Below are positions 44,718-54,932 of a DNA stretch of 64,000 bases, in pieces. The stretch is from Sinorhizobium sp. BG8 (GTDB taxonomy: Bacteria > Pseudomonadota > Alphaproteobacteria > Rhizobiales > Rhizobiaceae): positions 2,003,501-2,067,500 of the forward strand of contig NZ_CP044011.1 of NCBI RefSeq assembly GCF_016864555.1, in the 5' to 3' direction. A program made the position numbers and the translations under genes. The number at the start of each line of letters is the position of its first letter. The stretch's first letter is position 1. The notes under the pieces were generated by a model. The model did not search any database. It had not been told where the DNA came from and was given only the letters and a program-made list of their open reading frames with translations.

Positions 44718-47123
44718 CTACGCGGCCGCGTTGCGCCGTGCGGCGAGCCGCTCGCGCTCCGGAATGCGGACGGAGATGATCGTCCCCTTTCCCTCCTGGG
44801 AATAGATCCGCATCGCTCCGCCATGCAGGCGCGTCAGCGACCGGGAGATGGCGAGGCCAAGCCCCGAGCCGCCCTTGCTCTTGGCGTACTGGCTCTGTAC
44901 CTGCTCGAACGGCTGGCCGATCTTGGCGAGCGCGGACTTCGGAATTCCGATACCGGTATCGGCGATCGTCAGCGTCACCGCGCCGTCGAGCTTGCGTGCC
45001 CGCACCTTGACCGTGCCACCATCGTTGGTGAACTTGACCGCGTTGGAGAGCAGGTTCAGCAAGATCTGCTTCATCGCGCGCCTGTCGGCGACCATCGAAA
45101 GTCCGCTCGCCACGTCCTGATCGACATGGATGCTCTTCTGCTGCGCCTGGATGCTCATGAGGCGCATGGTCTCCTCTATCAGCGGCGCAAGGTCGATGCT
45201 CTCGCAGCTAACCCGCATATGCCCCGCCTCGATCTTCGACATGTCGAGGATGTCGCTGATGACGTTGAGGAGATGCTTGCCGCTTTCGTGGATGTCGCGC
45301 GAGTATTCGTTGTATTTTTCCGAGCCCAGCGGCCCGAACATCTGGTTCTGCAGGATCTCGGAGAAGCCCAGGATCGCATTCAGCGGTGTCCTGAGTTCAT
45401 GCGACATGTTGGCGAGGAATTCCGACTTCGCCCGGTTCGCCGCTTCGGCGCGCTCCTTCTCCGCCTGGTAATTGGCGTTGGCGATGGAAAGCTCCGTCTT
45501 CTGGCGCTCCAGAATGCCGCGCGAGGCTGAAAGATCGCCGATCGTCGCCATGAGCCGCCGCTCGGATTCGCGCAGGCGCACCTGATGCCGCTTCATCATG
45601 GTGATGTCGGTGCCGACGGAGACGAGGCCTCCGTCGCGCGTACGCCGCTCGTTGATCTGCAGCCATCGCTGGTCCGCGAGCTGCACTTCGAATGTCTGCG
45701 AGCTGTTGCTGCGGTCCGCGTCTGCGATCCGCCTGTCGATCACCGGCCGTGCCGCCGCAGCGTGGACGATCAACCGCTCGGTGCCGGGAACCAGAACCTC
45801 GTCCGGAAGGCCGTAGGCCTGCTGATAATGCGCATTGCACATCACGAGTCGGTCGTTCTTGTCCCACAGGACGAATGCTTCCGAAGTACATTCGATGGCG
45901 TCGGCCAGACGCTGGTCGGCTTCCTGGTAGCGTTGGGCTAGACGATGCTGCTCCGTGACGTCCATGGCGATGCCGATGATGTGCATGCGGCCGGAGGCCA
46001 TGCGGATCAGCTGTGCGCGGGCGCGAAGCCATACGTAGTGGCCTTCCGCGTGACGCATGCGAAACACCTGGTCCACCTGCCGTGCCTCGCCCTTGGCGAC
46101 GGCACGCGCAACCTGGTAGATCCCTTCATCATCCGGATGCATCAGCCGCGCCGCATCCCCGAAGGAAAGCACGCTGTCGCGCGGGATCATTCCGAGCATT
46201 TCGTACATCGACCGCGACCAGAACAGCCGCCTGCCTGCCAGGTCGAAGTCCCAGAGGCCGCAGCGACCACGCGCAAGCGCCGTCTCCACCCGCAGATTGG
46301 ACTCGGCGAAGATCGCATCGGCATCGCGCGCCCGTTTCGCCTGGATGTAGTAGGCGTAGAGGATGACCAGGAGGATCGCAGAGGTGCCGGCAAACAGGGT
46401 GACGTTGAGCGCTACCTGGTCGCGCCAGATGACATCGAGGTGGCCGAGCGGATTGGCGACCACGATGAAGCCGGCGCGCTCGGGCATGCGTACGATGGAA
46501 ACGTCGTGGTCTGCGCCGGCGATCTTCGAGCGCGTCACGCCCGCAGGGTCGCCGAAATAGTGCATGGCGGCGATCTCAGGCGCGATCCGCGCGATCGACG
46601 TGCCCACGTATCCGGCACCACCAAGCGAGCTGGCGAAGATCCAGCCGTTATCCTGCGCAAGAAGGACGAGGCTGCCCGCCGGGAGCCGGTCCTGCGGCAG
46701 GTGAGCCGCAAGAAGCGCCTCCATCGGCGCGCGTTCTGCCTTTGAGAAATCGGCGCCGGCCGTGCCTGCGAAGACAGCGCTGACCGCCGCGGCCGTCAGG
46801 GCCGTGGCATCACGGATCTCCGCTTCCATCCGGTCGTGTTCCGTCAGAATGTCGATCATCCGCGAAATGCCGACGATCAGCAGGAAGGCAACGATCAGGA
46901 TCGGAATGGACCGCTTGAGGACCGGTTCCGCCCGCGTCAGATGGCGTGCGGCCGGGCCGGCGAATATCCGCCCGTGCCCGCTCAGCTCGTCTTCCCAGGC
47001 CGCCGTTCCCGGAAATTTGAGCCGAAGCCGCTCACCGGCTGCGCGTCCTCGTGGCGCGTCCGTCATTGTCTTCAACCTTGTGTCCTCTGGTGATTCGGTA
47101 CGCCGCTCGTCCGAATCTGCCAT
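44718..47123 (-). CDS. pleC: Cell-cycle sensor histidine kinase, PleC-like
   Basis: This 801-residue protein has membrane helices at about residues 71-92 and 238-260 around a periplasmic domain, two PAS domains (about 283-390 and 405-512) and a HisKA domain with His575 in MSHELRTPLNAILGFSEILQ. The stretch QNQMFGPLGSEKYNEYSRDI is typical of the PleC/DivJ/PdhS group. These kinases act on DivK and set polar differentiation in alphaproteobacteria. The ATP domain ends with SKGGSGLGLAISR. An internal ATG at 47066 is an alternative start. The position between glnE and pepN matches Sinorhizobium PleC, and a CtrA-like box lies upstream. Confidence 0.75.
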   Translation of the reverse strand: MADSDERRTESPEDTRLKTMTDAPRGRAAGERLRLKFPGTAAWEDELSGHGRIFAGPAARHLTRAEPVLKRSIPILIVAFLLIVGISRMIDILTEHDRMEAEIRDATALTAAAVSAVFAGTAGADFSKAERAPMEALLAAHLPQDRLPAGSLVLLAQDNGWIFASSLGGAGYVGTSIARIAPEIAAMHYFGDPAGVTRSKIAGADHDVSIVRMPERAGFIVVANPLGHLDVIWRDQVALNVTLFAGTSAILLVILYAYYIQAKRARDADAIFAESNLRVETALARGRCGLWDFDLAGRRLFWSRSMYEMLGMIPRDSVLSFGDAARLMHPDDEGIYQVARAVAKGEARQVDQVFRMRHAEGHYVWLRARAQLIRMASGRMHIIGIAMDVTEQHRLAQRYQEADQRLADAIECTSEAFVLWDKNDRLVMCNAHYQQAYGLPDEVLVPGTERLIVHAAAARPVIDRRIADADRSNSSQTFEVQLADQRWLQINERRTRDGGLVSVGTDITMMKRHQVRLRESERRLMATIGDLSASRGILERQKTELSIANANYQAEKERAEAANRAKSEFLANMSHELRTPLNAILGFSEILQNQMFGPLGSEKYNEYSRDIHESGKHLLNVISDILDMSKIEAGHMRVSCESIDLAPLIEETMRLMSIQAQQKSIHVDQDVASGLSMVADRRAMKQILLNLLSNAVKFTNDGGTVKVRARKLDGAVTLTIADTGIGIPKSALAKIGQPFEQVQSQYAKSKGGSGLGLAISRSLTRLHGGAMRIYSQEGKGTIISVRIPERERLAARRNAAA

Positions 47124-47161
47124 AATGAATCAATTGTGATTCCGCTTGTCCAGAGGGAAAG

Positions 47162-47192
47162 GTAAATCTTTCTTAACCATTTATTATGGTTA
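47162..47192 (-). promoter_or_regulatory. CtrA-like box and palindrome upstream of pleC
   Basis: The plus strand reads GTAA, seven bases, TTAA at 47162-47176, one base short of the CtrA consensus TTAA-N7-TTAA. It overlaps a 19-base palindrome (47174-47192) with arms TAACCAT and ATGGTTA. The site is 39-69 bases before the pleC start, where a CtrA site would control transcription. Confidence 0.55.
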
Positions 47193-47254
47193 GGAATTTG
47201 GGGGTTGAGTGGCACTCCGGCAGCAATCCAGGGCTGCCGGAACGCGATGCCGCA

Positions 47255-49903
47255 TCAGCCGTTGAGCATCCGCTCGACGATGTCGGAGACATCAGGCGAA
47301 AGCTTGTCGTTCGACGAGATCGATCGAAGCGCGTTGCGTGCGTGATCGGCGCGCAACTCCTCGAGCGCCCTCCAGGACCGCATCGAGGTCAGGATACGCG
47401 CGGCAAGTTGAGGGTTCCTGGGATCGATGGCGAGGATCTGGTCCGCCAGGAAACGGTAGCCGGCACCGTCGGCGCGGTTGAAGCCGGTCGGGTTCGAAAA
47501 GGCGAACGTGCCGACGAGCGAGCGTACGCGGTTGGGGTTGGCGGCGTTGAAGAGCGGGCTCTCCATCAATGTCTGGATCCGCTGCAGTGCGCCTTCACCC
47601 GGAATGGTCGCCTGGATGGAGAACCACTTGTCGATGACCAGCGCATTGTCGGCGAAACGGGTCCGGAAAGTTTCGAGCGCCGCCGCGGTTTCCGGTGCAT
47701 CGGGGAAGCGGTGGGCGAGAACGGTGAGCGCTGCGCTAAGGTCGGTCATGTTGTCCGCGTGCGCGAAGCTTGCCGCCGCCCGCTGGGGGTTTCCTTCGGC
47801 CGCGGCGAGGTAGGACAGCGCCGCGTTGCGAAGGGCTCTGCGCCCGGCGCTCGTAGCGTCCGGCGTGAAGCCACCCTCGACCCGGTGGCGGTCGAAGAGC
47901 TTGGCGAAGATTGCGGCACCCTGCCGGGCAATCGCCTGCGTGATCGTCTCGCGGCCCTTGCGGATCGCGTCCGGATCGTTGTTGCTGCCGAGTTCGCGGG
48001 CGACGTCGGCCTCGCTTGGCAGGTTCAGCGCCTGCGCACGGAAGGCGGCCTCGAGCGATTCATCGGCGGCGAGGAGGAGCAACGTCTCACCCAGCAGGGG
48101 ATCGACCGTAATGTCCTCTCCCACCCGGGCCTTGCGCGCGGCCTCGACGAGATGTGGCAGGGCAAGATCGCCCACCGCCTGCCAGCGCGCGAAGAGATCC
48201 CGGTCGTGCCGCGCAATGTGCGCGAGGTCCGCCGGGGACTGTTTGAAGTGCAGGTTGATCGGTGCCGAGAAACCGCGATTGAGAGACAAGACAGGCCTGG
48301 ACGCGATACCCGAAAAGACGGCGGTCTGCTTGCGTTCGGTGAGGTGAAGCACGTCCTCGGTGATCTCGATGCCTTCCACGGCCGTAGGCACGGCCTCGCT
48401 TCCGTCAGCCAGCAACAAGCCGAAGCGGAGCGGAATGTGCATCGGCTCTTTCGCGGTCTGGCCGGGCGTCGGCGGGATCATCTGCTCGAGCGAGAGCGTG
48501 AAGGTGCCCTTCGCCTGGTCATAAGCAGCGGAGGCCGTGACGAGCGGCGTGCCCGCCTGGTGGTACCAGAGCGAGAACTGGCCGAGGTCGCGATCGCTCG
48601 CATCCTCGAAGCACTTGACGAAATCCTCCACCGTGGCGGCCTCGCCGTCGTGGCGGTCGAAGTAGAGATCCATGCCTTTCTTGAACAGATCGCGTCCAAG
48701 GAGGGTCGCGATCATGCGCGTGACTTCCGATCCCTTTTCGTAGACCGTCGTCGTGTAGAAGTTGTTGATCTCGCGATACTTCGTCGGGCGCACCGGATGG
48801 GCGAGGGGGCCCGCATCTTCTGGGAACTGCTCGGACTTGAGGTGCCTGACCTCGGCCACGCGCTTTACGGCGCGCGAGCGCTGGTCGGCCGAGAACTCGT
48901 GGTCGCGGTAGACGGTCAGCCCTTCCTTGAGGCAAAGCTGGAACCAGTCGCGGCAGGTGATGCGGTTGCCGGTCCAGTTGTGGAAGTACTCGTGCGCGAT
49001 GATCGCCTCGATATTGGCGTAGTCGGCATCGGTGGCCGTTTCTGGGTCGGCCAGCACGTACTTGTCGTTGAAGACGTTGAGCCCCTTGTTCTCCATCGCG
49101 CCCATGTTGAAGTCGGAGACGGCGACGATCATGAAGATGTCGAGGTCGTACTCGCGGCCGAAGACTTCTTCGTCCCACTTCATCGAGCGCTTGAGCGCAT
49201 CCATGGCATAGGTGGCGCGCGGCTCCTTGCCGTGCTCCACGTAGATCTTGAGCGCCACCTCGCGGCCGGACATCGTGGTGAAGGTGTCTTCCACCACGCC
49301 CAGGTCGCCTGCGACGAGCGCGAAGAGATAGCTGGGCTTGGGATGCGGGTCGAACCAGGCGGCAAAGTGCTTGCCCTCGCCATAGCCGGCCCCACCGAGG
49401 AAGTTGCCGTTGGACAGAAGCAGCGGGCAGCTTTCCTTGTCGGCGATGATGTTAACCGTGTAGACGCAAAGAACATCCGGGCGGTCGTAGAAATAGGTGA
49501 TGCGGCGGAAGCCTTCCGCCTCGCACTGGGTGCAGTAGACGCCGCCGGTGCGGTAGAGGCCCATGAGCTTGGTATTGGCTTCCGGGTTGATCTCGGTGTC
49601 GACCGTGATCTCGAAGCTGCCGCTTTCGGGCAGGTCCCGGATCGTCAACTGGTCGTCTTCCTCGGTGTAGCGCTCTGCTTCCATCGGCATGCCGTCGTAG
49701 AGCAGCCCGGTCATCTTCAATTCGTCGCCGTCGAGGACCAGCGGCGCGTCGGCAGGACTTCCCTCGCGACGGTGGAGCAGCATGCGGGAGGTGCACTTCG
49801 TCGCTGTCGGATCGAGTTCAAAGGTAAGGTCGACACGTTCGAGAACGAAGTCCGTCCGGCGATAGTCCGCCAGATGCATAATCCGGCCGCTGTCAGTTCG
49901 CAT
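47255..49903 (-). CDS. pepN: Aminopeptidase N
   Basis: PepN is a zinc enzyme that removes N-terminal residues from peptides in the cytoplasm. The 882-residue protein has the M1-family exopeptidase motif GAMENKGLNVF (about residue 266) and the zinc site HEYFHNWTGNRITC (about 302-315), with the downstream Glu in LKEGLTVYRD. The N-terminal beta domain and the helical C-terminal domain have normal length. It shares the strand with pleC, 131 bases upstream of it. A long open frame on the other strand is a composition shadow. Confidence 0.95.
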   Translation of the reverse strand: MRTDSGRIMHLADYRRTDFVLERVDLTFELDPTATKCTSRMLLHRREGSPADAPLVLDGDELKMTGLLYDGMPMEAERYTEEDDQLTIRDLPESGSFEITVDTEINPEANTKLMGLYRTGGVYCTQCEAEGFRRITYFYDRPDVLCVYTVNIIADKESCPLLLSNGNFLGGAGYGEGKHFAAWFDPHPKPSYLFALVAGDLGVVEDTFTTMSGREVALKIYVEHGKEPRATYAMDALKRSMKWDEEVFGREYDLDIFMIVAVSDFNMGAMENKGLNVFNDKYVLADPETATDADYANIEAIIAHEYFHNWTGNRITCRDWFQLCLKEGLTVYRDHEFSADQRSRAVKRVAEVRHLKSEQFPEDAGPLAHPVRPTKYREINNFYTTTVYEKGSEVTRMIATLLGRDLFKKGMDLYFDRHDGEAATVEDFVKCFEDASDRDLGQFSLWYHQAGTPLVTASAAYDQAKGTFTLSLEQMIPPTPGQTAKEPMHIPLRFGLLLADGSEAVPTAVEGIEITEDVLHLTERKQTAVFSGIASRPVLSLNRGFSAPINLHFKQSPADLAHIARHDRDLFARWQAVGDLALPHLVEAARKARVGEDITVDPLLGETLLLLAADESLEAAFRAQALNLPSEADVARELGSNNDPDAIRKGRETITQAIARQGAAIFAKLFDRHRVEGGFTPDATSAGRRALRNAALSYLAAAEGNPQRAAASFAHADNMTDLSAALTVLAHRFPDAPETAAALETFRTRFADNALVIDKWFSIQATIPGEGALQRIQTLMESPLFNAANPNRVRSLVGTFAFSNPTGFNRADGAGYRFLADQILAIDPRNPQLAARILTSMRSWRALEELRADHARNALRSISSNDKLSPDVSDIVERMLNG

Positions 49904-50129
49904 AGTCTGTCCTGCTCGGGTCCTTGGGTTCCGTCTCGGTTTTTCTTAGAGCAACTCTGCCGGGCTTTAAAGGACGGTTTATTCGAATGCTCGAAAGTTC
50001 TTAGCGGTATAGACTTAACATCTCATTGCTTCGAACTACCCGCCTAGAGATTTCGGCGAGGTCTTCGAAGCGATTCTTGCCTGTTTCAACCTCGACATTT
50101 GTGGCCCCCGACCTAATATCAGGGATGGC

Positions 50130-50146
50130 GGTGACAGTGCGTCACC
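50130..50146. promoter_or_regulatory. Short palindrome upstream of the molybdopterin hydroxylase gene
   Basis: GGTGAC and GTCACC flank the five bases AGTGC, and another GTCAC follows at 50155. The site is 32 bases before the ATG at 50178 and could be an operator. No regulator gene is adjacent. Confidence 0.4.
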
Positions 50147-50177
50147 ATTCCTTCGTCACTCTCAGGATACCTCCGGC

Positions 50178-52484
50178 ATGAATATGGCTACACCGAAATT
50201 CGGAGTGGGTGCTTCCGCATTGCGCAAGGAGGACCTTCCTCTTCTGCGCGGCGAGGGCGCCTATACAAGCGATATCGTCAAGGACGGGGAGCTCAGAGGC
50301 GTGGTGGTGCGCTCGCCCCATGCCTCGGCCTCCTTCCGGATCGTTTCAATCCAAGCGGCGCAAGAGGCGCCGGGTGTGCATCTCGTGCTGACTGCCAAGG
50401 ACATCGAGCATCTCGGCGACGTGCCGTGTCTCATGCGGGTCACCCAGCCGGACGGCACCGAGCACGAGGTCCGCAATGCCCCCGTACTCTGTCGCGACCG
50501 TGTCCGTCACGTCGGCGACGCGGTGGCTTTCGTCGTGGCCGACACGCAGTCGCTGGCCGAAGACGCGGCGGAACTGGTGGAGATCGACTGGGACATGGAC
50601 GAGGCCAATACCTCGTTGCCGCTCGCTGCCAGTGGAGATGCTGTGCTCGTTTGGCCCGAACTCGGCACCAACATCGTCTACGAGCACCAGACGGGAGACC
50701 CGGCGCCGGTCGCCGCAGCCTTTGCCACCGCCGCCCACGTGACCGAGATCACGATCGTCAACAACCGGCTCGTCAGCAACTACATGGAGACCCGCGCGGC
50801 CATCGGCCAATGGGACCGCGAGACCGGCTCCTTTACCCTGACCAGCGGTTCGCAGGGCGTGCATGGGCTGCGCCACTCCATCGCCCGCCATATTCTCCGG
50901 ATCGATCCGGAAAAGCTCCGCGTCATCACGCCCGACGTCGGCGGTGGGTTCGGTACGAAGGCGTTTACCTACCGCGAGTATCCCCTCGTGCTGGAGGCCG
51001 CGCGCAGGCTGGAACGTCCCGTAAAATGGGTGGCCAGCCGCAACGAGCACTTCCTCGCGGATTCGCACGGGCGTGACAGCATCGTCAGGGCTGCCGCCGC
51101 CATCGATGCGGGGGGCAGGATGACGGCATTGCGGATCCGGATGGACGCCAACATGGGCGCCTATCTTTCGCAGTACGCACCGCTGATCCCGACCTCGGCG
51201 GCGATCATGGTGACCGGGGTCTACGACATTCCGCTGCTCGACATGCGCATTCGCGCCTTCTACACCAACACGACCCCCGTGGATGCCTATCGTGGCGCCG
51301 GGCGGCCCGAGGCGGCCTATGTGATCGAACGTCTGGTCGAGGCGGCGGCACGCGAGCTCGAGATCCCGCGCGAGGAGTTTCGCCGTCGCAACTTCATCCG
51401 GCCGGAACAGTTTCCATACAGGACGCAGGGCGGACGCCTCTATGACGTCGGTGAGTTCGACGGACACATGACCGCGGCCATGGCGCTGGCGGACTGGAGC
51501 GGCTTCGACGCACGGTCCGCAGAGGCGAAGGCGCGAGGGCGGCTCAGGGGTATCGGCATGTCGACCTACATCGAAGCCTGCGCCTTCGCCGGCTCGGAGC
51601 CTGCGAAACTCCAGCTGAACGAGGACGGCACGATCACGCTCTTCATCGGCACCCAGACGAATGGCCAGGGCCACGCAACCGCCTATAGCCAGTTCATTGC
51701 CGACAAGATCGGTATCGACTTCGACCGCATCGTCGTGCGCCAGGGCGATACCGCGGACCTTGCCCGCGGCGGTGGAACCGGTGGCTCCCGCTCCATTCCG
51801 CTCGGTGGCGTTTCGGTTGCCTCCGCAAGCGAGGGGCTCTCCGAGAAGATGAAGCGGATCGCCGGAGACGAACTGGAGGCGGCGGTTGAGGACATCGAGC
51901 TAGTGGCGGGCGAGGCGCGCGTCGTCGGGACCGACCAGTCTCTCTCCTTCGAGAGGATTGCAAAAGCCGCCAAGGCGGCGGACGACCTGGTCGCGATTGC
52001 GGACGTGGAGCAGGACGAGGCGACCTATCCGAACGGTACCCACATCGTCGAGGTGGAAATCGATCCGGAGACCGGGATCGTCGAGATCGTCAACTACCAG
52101 GCGGTCGATGATTTCGGCGTCACCGTCAATCCGGTCCTGCTGCTCGGCCAGGTGCACGGAGGCATCGTGCAGGGCATCGGCCAGTGTCTTAACGAGGAGG
52201 CCGTCTATTCCGAGGATGGCCAGTTGCTGACGGCGAGCTTCATGGACTATTGCATGCCGCGGGCGGCCGACACCCCCTTCTTCAAGTTCGAGACGCGCAA
52301 CGTGCCCTCGACGACGAATGCCCTCGGCATCAAGGGCGCAGGCGAGGCAGCGACCATCGGCGCCTGTCCGGCGGTCATGAATGCGGTCGTGGATGCACTT
52401 TATCGAGCAAACGGCGTGACCGGGATCGACATGCCGGCGACGCCGCAAAAGGTCTGGCAGGTGTTGAACGGCGCTTCTACTTGA
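50178..52484 (+). CDS. Molybdopterin-binding hydroxylase large subunit, form II CoxL-like
   Basis: This 768-residue protein belongs to the xanthine dehydrogenase/aerobic CO dehydrogenase large-subunit family. It has [18 protein letters not shown] at the start, [10 protein letters not shown], the active-site loop [14 protein letters not shown] and [12 protein letters not shown] at the end. The loop is AYRGAGR, as in form II and unlike the AYXCSFR of true CO dehydrogenase, so CO is an unlikely substrate. Neither the iron-sulfur small subunit nor the FAD subunit lies nearby, so it must use partners from elsewhere. The substrate is unknown. Its end overlaps the next, convergent gene by eight bases. 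Confidence 0.85.
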   Translation: MNMATPKFGVGASALRKEDLPLLRGEGAYTSDIVKDGELRGVVVRSPHASASFRIVSIQAAQEAPGVHLVLTAKDIEHLGDVPCLMRVTQPDGTEHEVRNAPVLCRDRVRHVGDAVAFVVADTQSLAEDAAELVEIDWDMDEANTSLPLAASGDAVLVWPELGTNIVYEHQTGDPAPVAAAFATAAHVTEITIVNNRLVSNYMETRAAIGQWDRETGSFTLTSGSQGVHGLRHSIARHILRIDPEKLRVITPDVGGGFGTKAFTYREYPLVLEAARRLERPVKWVASRNEHFLADSHGRDSIVRAAAAIDAGGRMTALRIRMDANMGAYLSQYAPLIPTSAAIMVTGVYDIPLLDMRIRAFYTNTTPVDAYRGAGRPEAAYVIERLVEAAARELEIPREEFRRRNFIRPEQFPYRTQGGRLYDVGEFDGHMTAAMALADWSGFDARSAEAKARGRLRGIGMSTYIEACAFAGSEPAKLQLNEDGTITLFIGTQTNGQGHATAYSQFIADKIGIDFDRIVVRQGDTADLARGGGTGGSRSIPLGGVSVASASEGLSEKMKRIAGDELEAAVEDIELVAGEARVVGTDQSLSFERIAKAAKAADDLVAIADVEQDEATYPNGTHIVEVEIDPETGIVEIVNYQAVDDFGVTVNPVLLLGQVHGGIVQGIGQCLNEEAVYSEDGQLLTASFMDYCMPRAADTPFFKFETRNVPSTTNALGIKGAGEAATIGACPAVMNAVVDALYRANGVTGIDMPATPQKVWQVLNGAST

Positions 52485-53586
52485 CGCTGAGCGCGGCGTG
52501 GATGGCCGCATCATCCTCTGTCTGCTGAACGACGACGCCCGACCAGCCGAGCCCGTCATAGTCCTCGTAGCCCAGCGTCTTGGCGAAGGCGACAATGGCA
52601 CCCTCCGGAGTGTAGTAGCTGCCGCGCATCTGGCCTTCGGTGCTCTTCAGCGCGAAGTTCGAGAAAACGAGGGCGGGCCGGGTCGAGGCGATGACCCGGT
52701 TGCGACCGTCGAGCAGCATGACCGTCGAGCGTTCGGCGACGTGGGGAGGCAGGTTGGCCTCCTTCTCCACGATCGTCTGCCCCTGCTTCTCCCAGTCGAA
52801 GTAGGCTCCGAGCGTACCCACGACCTTGCCGTCGGAAAGCCCTCCCTCGCGGATGGCGGCCGCGTAGACAATGGTCGGGCGGTTGGCGTGCAGGCCGCTC
52901 GGCTGCACCTGGTCGACCGCATATTCGTCGCCGCTTTTCGTCGCCATCGCGTCACGGAACCAGGGCTCGGACGAGAGGCTTGCCCCCTTGATCGCCTTGG
53001 CGAAGGAGCCGTTGGAGGATGCCACGACCCGCCCGGAAGTGTCGGTCATGACGAGATCGAGGTAGACCGAGTAGAACCTGTTGATGACGCCGAGCCTGCC
53101 GGCCGCGTTGGCGAAGCCACTCCCATCGGGCGCCTGCAGGGCCTGCCACAGCGCGGGATCCGTTGCCCACCAGCGCACGTCGGCCGTGCGCTCGAAGAGG
53201 TTGCGGACGATGAGCTGCACCAGCGTCTGCGCAAGATCGATGAGGCGCACGCCTTCCATCTGGTTCACGAGAGAGTCGGAGACGGAGCGACCGAGCGCGA
53301 TGCGGCTCAGCACGTTCTTCTCGAACCTCTGCGCGATGCCGCTTGAAAGATCGGCCAGTCGCTGGACCTCGTTCGCCACGACGGCGAAGCCCTTGCCCGC
53401 ATCTCCCGCACGTGCCGCCTCTATCGCGGCGTTGATTGCGAGAAGCCTGATCTGCCGCGCGATCGCGCTGTTCTCGCCGCTGAAATTTTCAAGATCGCCC
53501 CCGATGCTTTCGGTGATCGCCCGCATGGTGCGGGGTGTCGGCTGGAGCCCGGATGCATGCGCTGGCGTAAGCTGTTTCTGTTGCAT
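52477..53586 (-). CDS. Cytoplasmic chemoreceptor-like protein with inverted domain order
   Basis: Residues about 28-90 carry the signalling tip of methyl-accepting chemotaxis proteins ([19 protein letters not shown], then [15 protein letters not shown]). The remaining 250 residues look like a Cache/PDC sensor ([36 protein letters not shown]). In normal receptors the sensor comes first and is periplasmic; here the signalling part is first, there is no membrane helix and no signal peptide, so all of it should be cytoplasmic. I start at the ATG at 53586; one at 53640 would add 18 residues. It overlaps the convergent gene by eight bases. Confidence 0.75.
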   Translation of the reverse strand: MQQKQLTPAHASGLQPTPRTMRAITESIGGDLENFSGENSAIARQIRLLAINAAIEAARAGDAGKGFAVVANEVQRLADLSSGIAQRFEKNVLSRIALGRSVSDSLVNQMEGVRLIDLAQTLVQLIVRNLFERTADVRWWATDPALWQALQAPDGSGFANAAGRLGVINRFYSVYLDLVMTDTSGRVVASSNGSFAKAIKGASLSSEPWFRDAMATKSGDEYAVDQVQPSGLHANRPTIVYAAAIREGGLSDGKVVGTLGAYFDWEKQGQTIVEKEANLPPHVAERSTVMLLDGRNRVIASTRPALVFSNFALKSTEGQMRGSYYTPEGAIVAFAKTLGYEDYDGLGWSGVVVQQTEDDAAIHAALSVK

Positions 53587-53884
53587 GACGAAACTCTTGA
53601 TCTGAAAACGTGTTGGGGAGGCGAAGGGCACCAACTGCAAATGGTAGAATTATGTGCAGTTATGGTTAATGCCTAATATTTGACAAAGAATGAATGGCGA
53701 GATCCGATGGTCAATGACGATGTTCCATCAATGCCGGTACGGGTCGCATCAGCAAATTTGATCGCACCGCGCGTTCGAGTCGGCTAAAGTCGCTGCCATC
53801 TTGCCGGCTCGCAGTCGGCCCTCCAGCAGCTGTCGCATGTCATATCCGGCCCGCTGCCGTGATCGCTGTACGAGTTGCGCTGCA

Positions 53885-54820
53885 ATGGAAGTCTATCCGA
53901 ATCCGCTCAAGGGAATCCTGCTCAAGGTTTCCTCGGTCGTTATCTTCGTCTGCATGTCGACGCTGATCAAGGCGGCCGGGAAGGACATCACGACAGGGCA
54001 GATCACCTTCTATCGTTCCGCCTTCGCCATCGTGCCGATCGTTGTCTACCTTGCCGCGCGCGGCGAGCTGCGGACGGCCTTCCAGACCGACGACCTGATT
54101 GGCCATCTCGCCCGCGGTTTCATCGGTATCCTCGCCATGAGCTTCGGCTTCTACGGTCTGGTGCACCTGCCGCTGCCGGAAGCGATCGCTATCGGCTACG
54201 CCATGCCGCTTATCGCGGTGGCGATCGCTGCGCTCTTCCTTAAGGAGGTGGTTGGCATCTACCGATGGTCCGCGGTCCTCATCGGGCTGACGGGGGTGAT
54301 GATTATCACCTGGCCGCGCCTGACGTTGCTCGAGACGGGCGGGCTCGGGGAAGAGGAGGCTCTGGGGGCAATCTCGGTGTTGATGTCCGCGACACTCGGC
54401 GCCATCGCCATGGTTCTGGTGCGCAAGCTGGTCAAGACCGAGCGGACGCCGACGATCGTGCTCTATTTCTCGCTGTCGGCATCCGTGTTCTCACTTGCGA
54501 CCCTCCCGTTCGGCTGGGTGGACATGAGCGGGCATGCGCTGCTGCTACTCGCGCTCGCCGGCTTCTGCGGCGGCGTGGCGCAGATCCTGCTCACCGCCAG
54601 CTACCGCTATGCGGACGTATCCACCATCGCCCCCTTCGAATACACGTCCATCGTGCTCGGTATCGCCATTGGATACGTCCTCTTCGACGACATCCCCACG
54701 GCAACCATGCTGGCCGGCACTGCGATCGTGGTTTCGGCAGGCATATTCATCATCATCCGCGAGCACAGGCTCGGCATCAAGCGCAAGGCGGCGCGCAAGC
54801 ACCTGACCCCGCATGGCTGA
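53885..54820 (+). CDS. DMT-family (EamA) membrane transporter
   Basis: This 311-residue protein has about ten hydrophobic segments in two similar halves, the hallmark of the EamA drug/metabolite transporter family. Motifs include TTGQITFYRSAFAIVPIVVY in the first half and FEYTSIVLGIAIGYVLFDD in the second. Substrates in this family range from amino acids to riboflavin; nothing here tells which. I chose the ATG at 53885 because the first helix follows it. It converges with the MFS gene after about 110 bases. Confidence 0.88.
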   Translation: MEVYPNPLKGILLKVSSVVIFVCMSTLIKAAGKDITTGQITFYRSAFAIVPIVVYLAARGELRTAFQTDDLIGHLARGFIGILAMSFGFYGLVHLPLPEAIAIGYAMPLIAVAIAALFLKEVVGIYRWSAVLIGLTGVMIITWPRLTLLETGGLGEEEALGAISVLMSATLGAIAMVLVRKLVKTERTPTIVLYFSLSASVFSLATLPFGWVDMSGHALLLLALAGFCGGVAQILLTASYRYADVSTIAPFEYTSIVLGIAIGYVLFDDIPTATMLAGTAIVVSAGIFIIIREHRLGIKRKAARKHLTPHG

Positions 54821-54932
54821 TGCATGCTTCCCGGGGGGCGGACGCCGCTTCTGCGATGAAGGCATGGGCAACGCAATGAGCTGAAGCATATCGCCCGCGT
54901 TCATCGGGCCGCGATGCACCTCATGTGCAGGC

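Noticed and set aside
47186-50047. A 953-codon open frame opposite pepN.
   Set aside because: It mirrors pepN through high GC at third positions, has no ribosome site and an implausible amino-acid make-up; pepN has clear catalytic motifs.
53662-53669. TTAACCAT on the minus strand before the chemoreceptor-like gene, a possible CtrA half-site.
   Set aside because: A single 8-mer is expected about twice in this window by chance and no full TTAA-N7-TTAA lies there.
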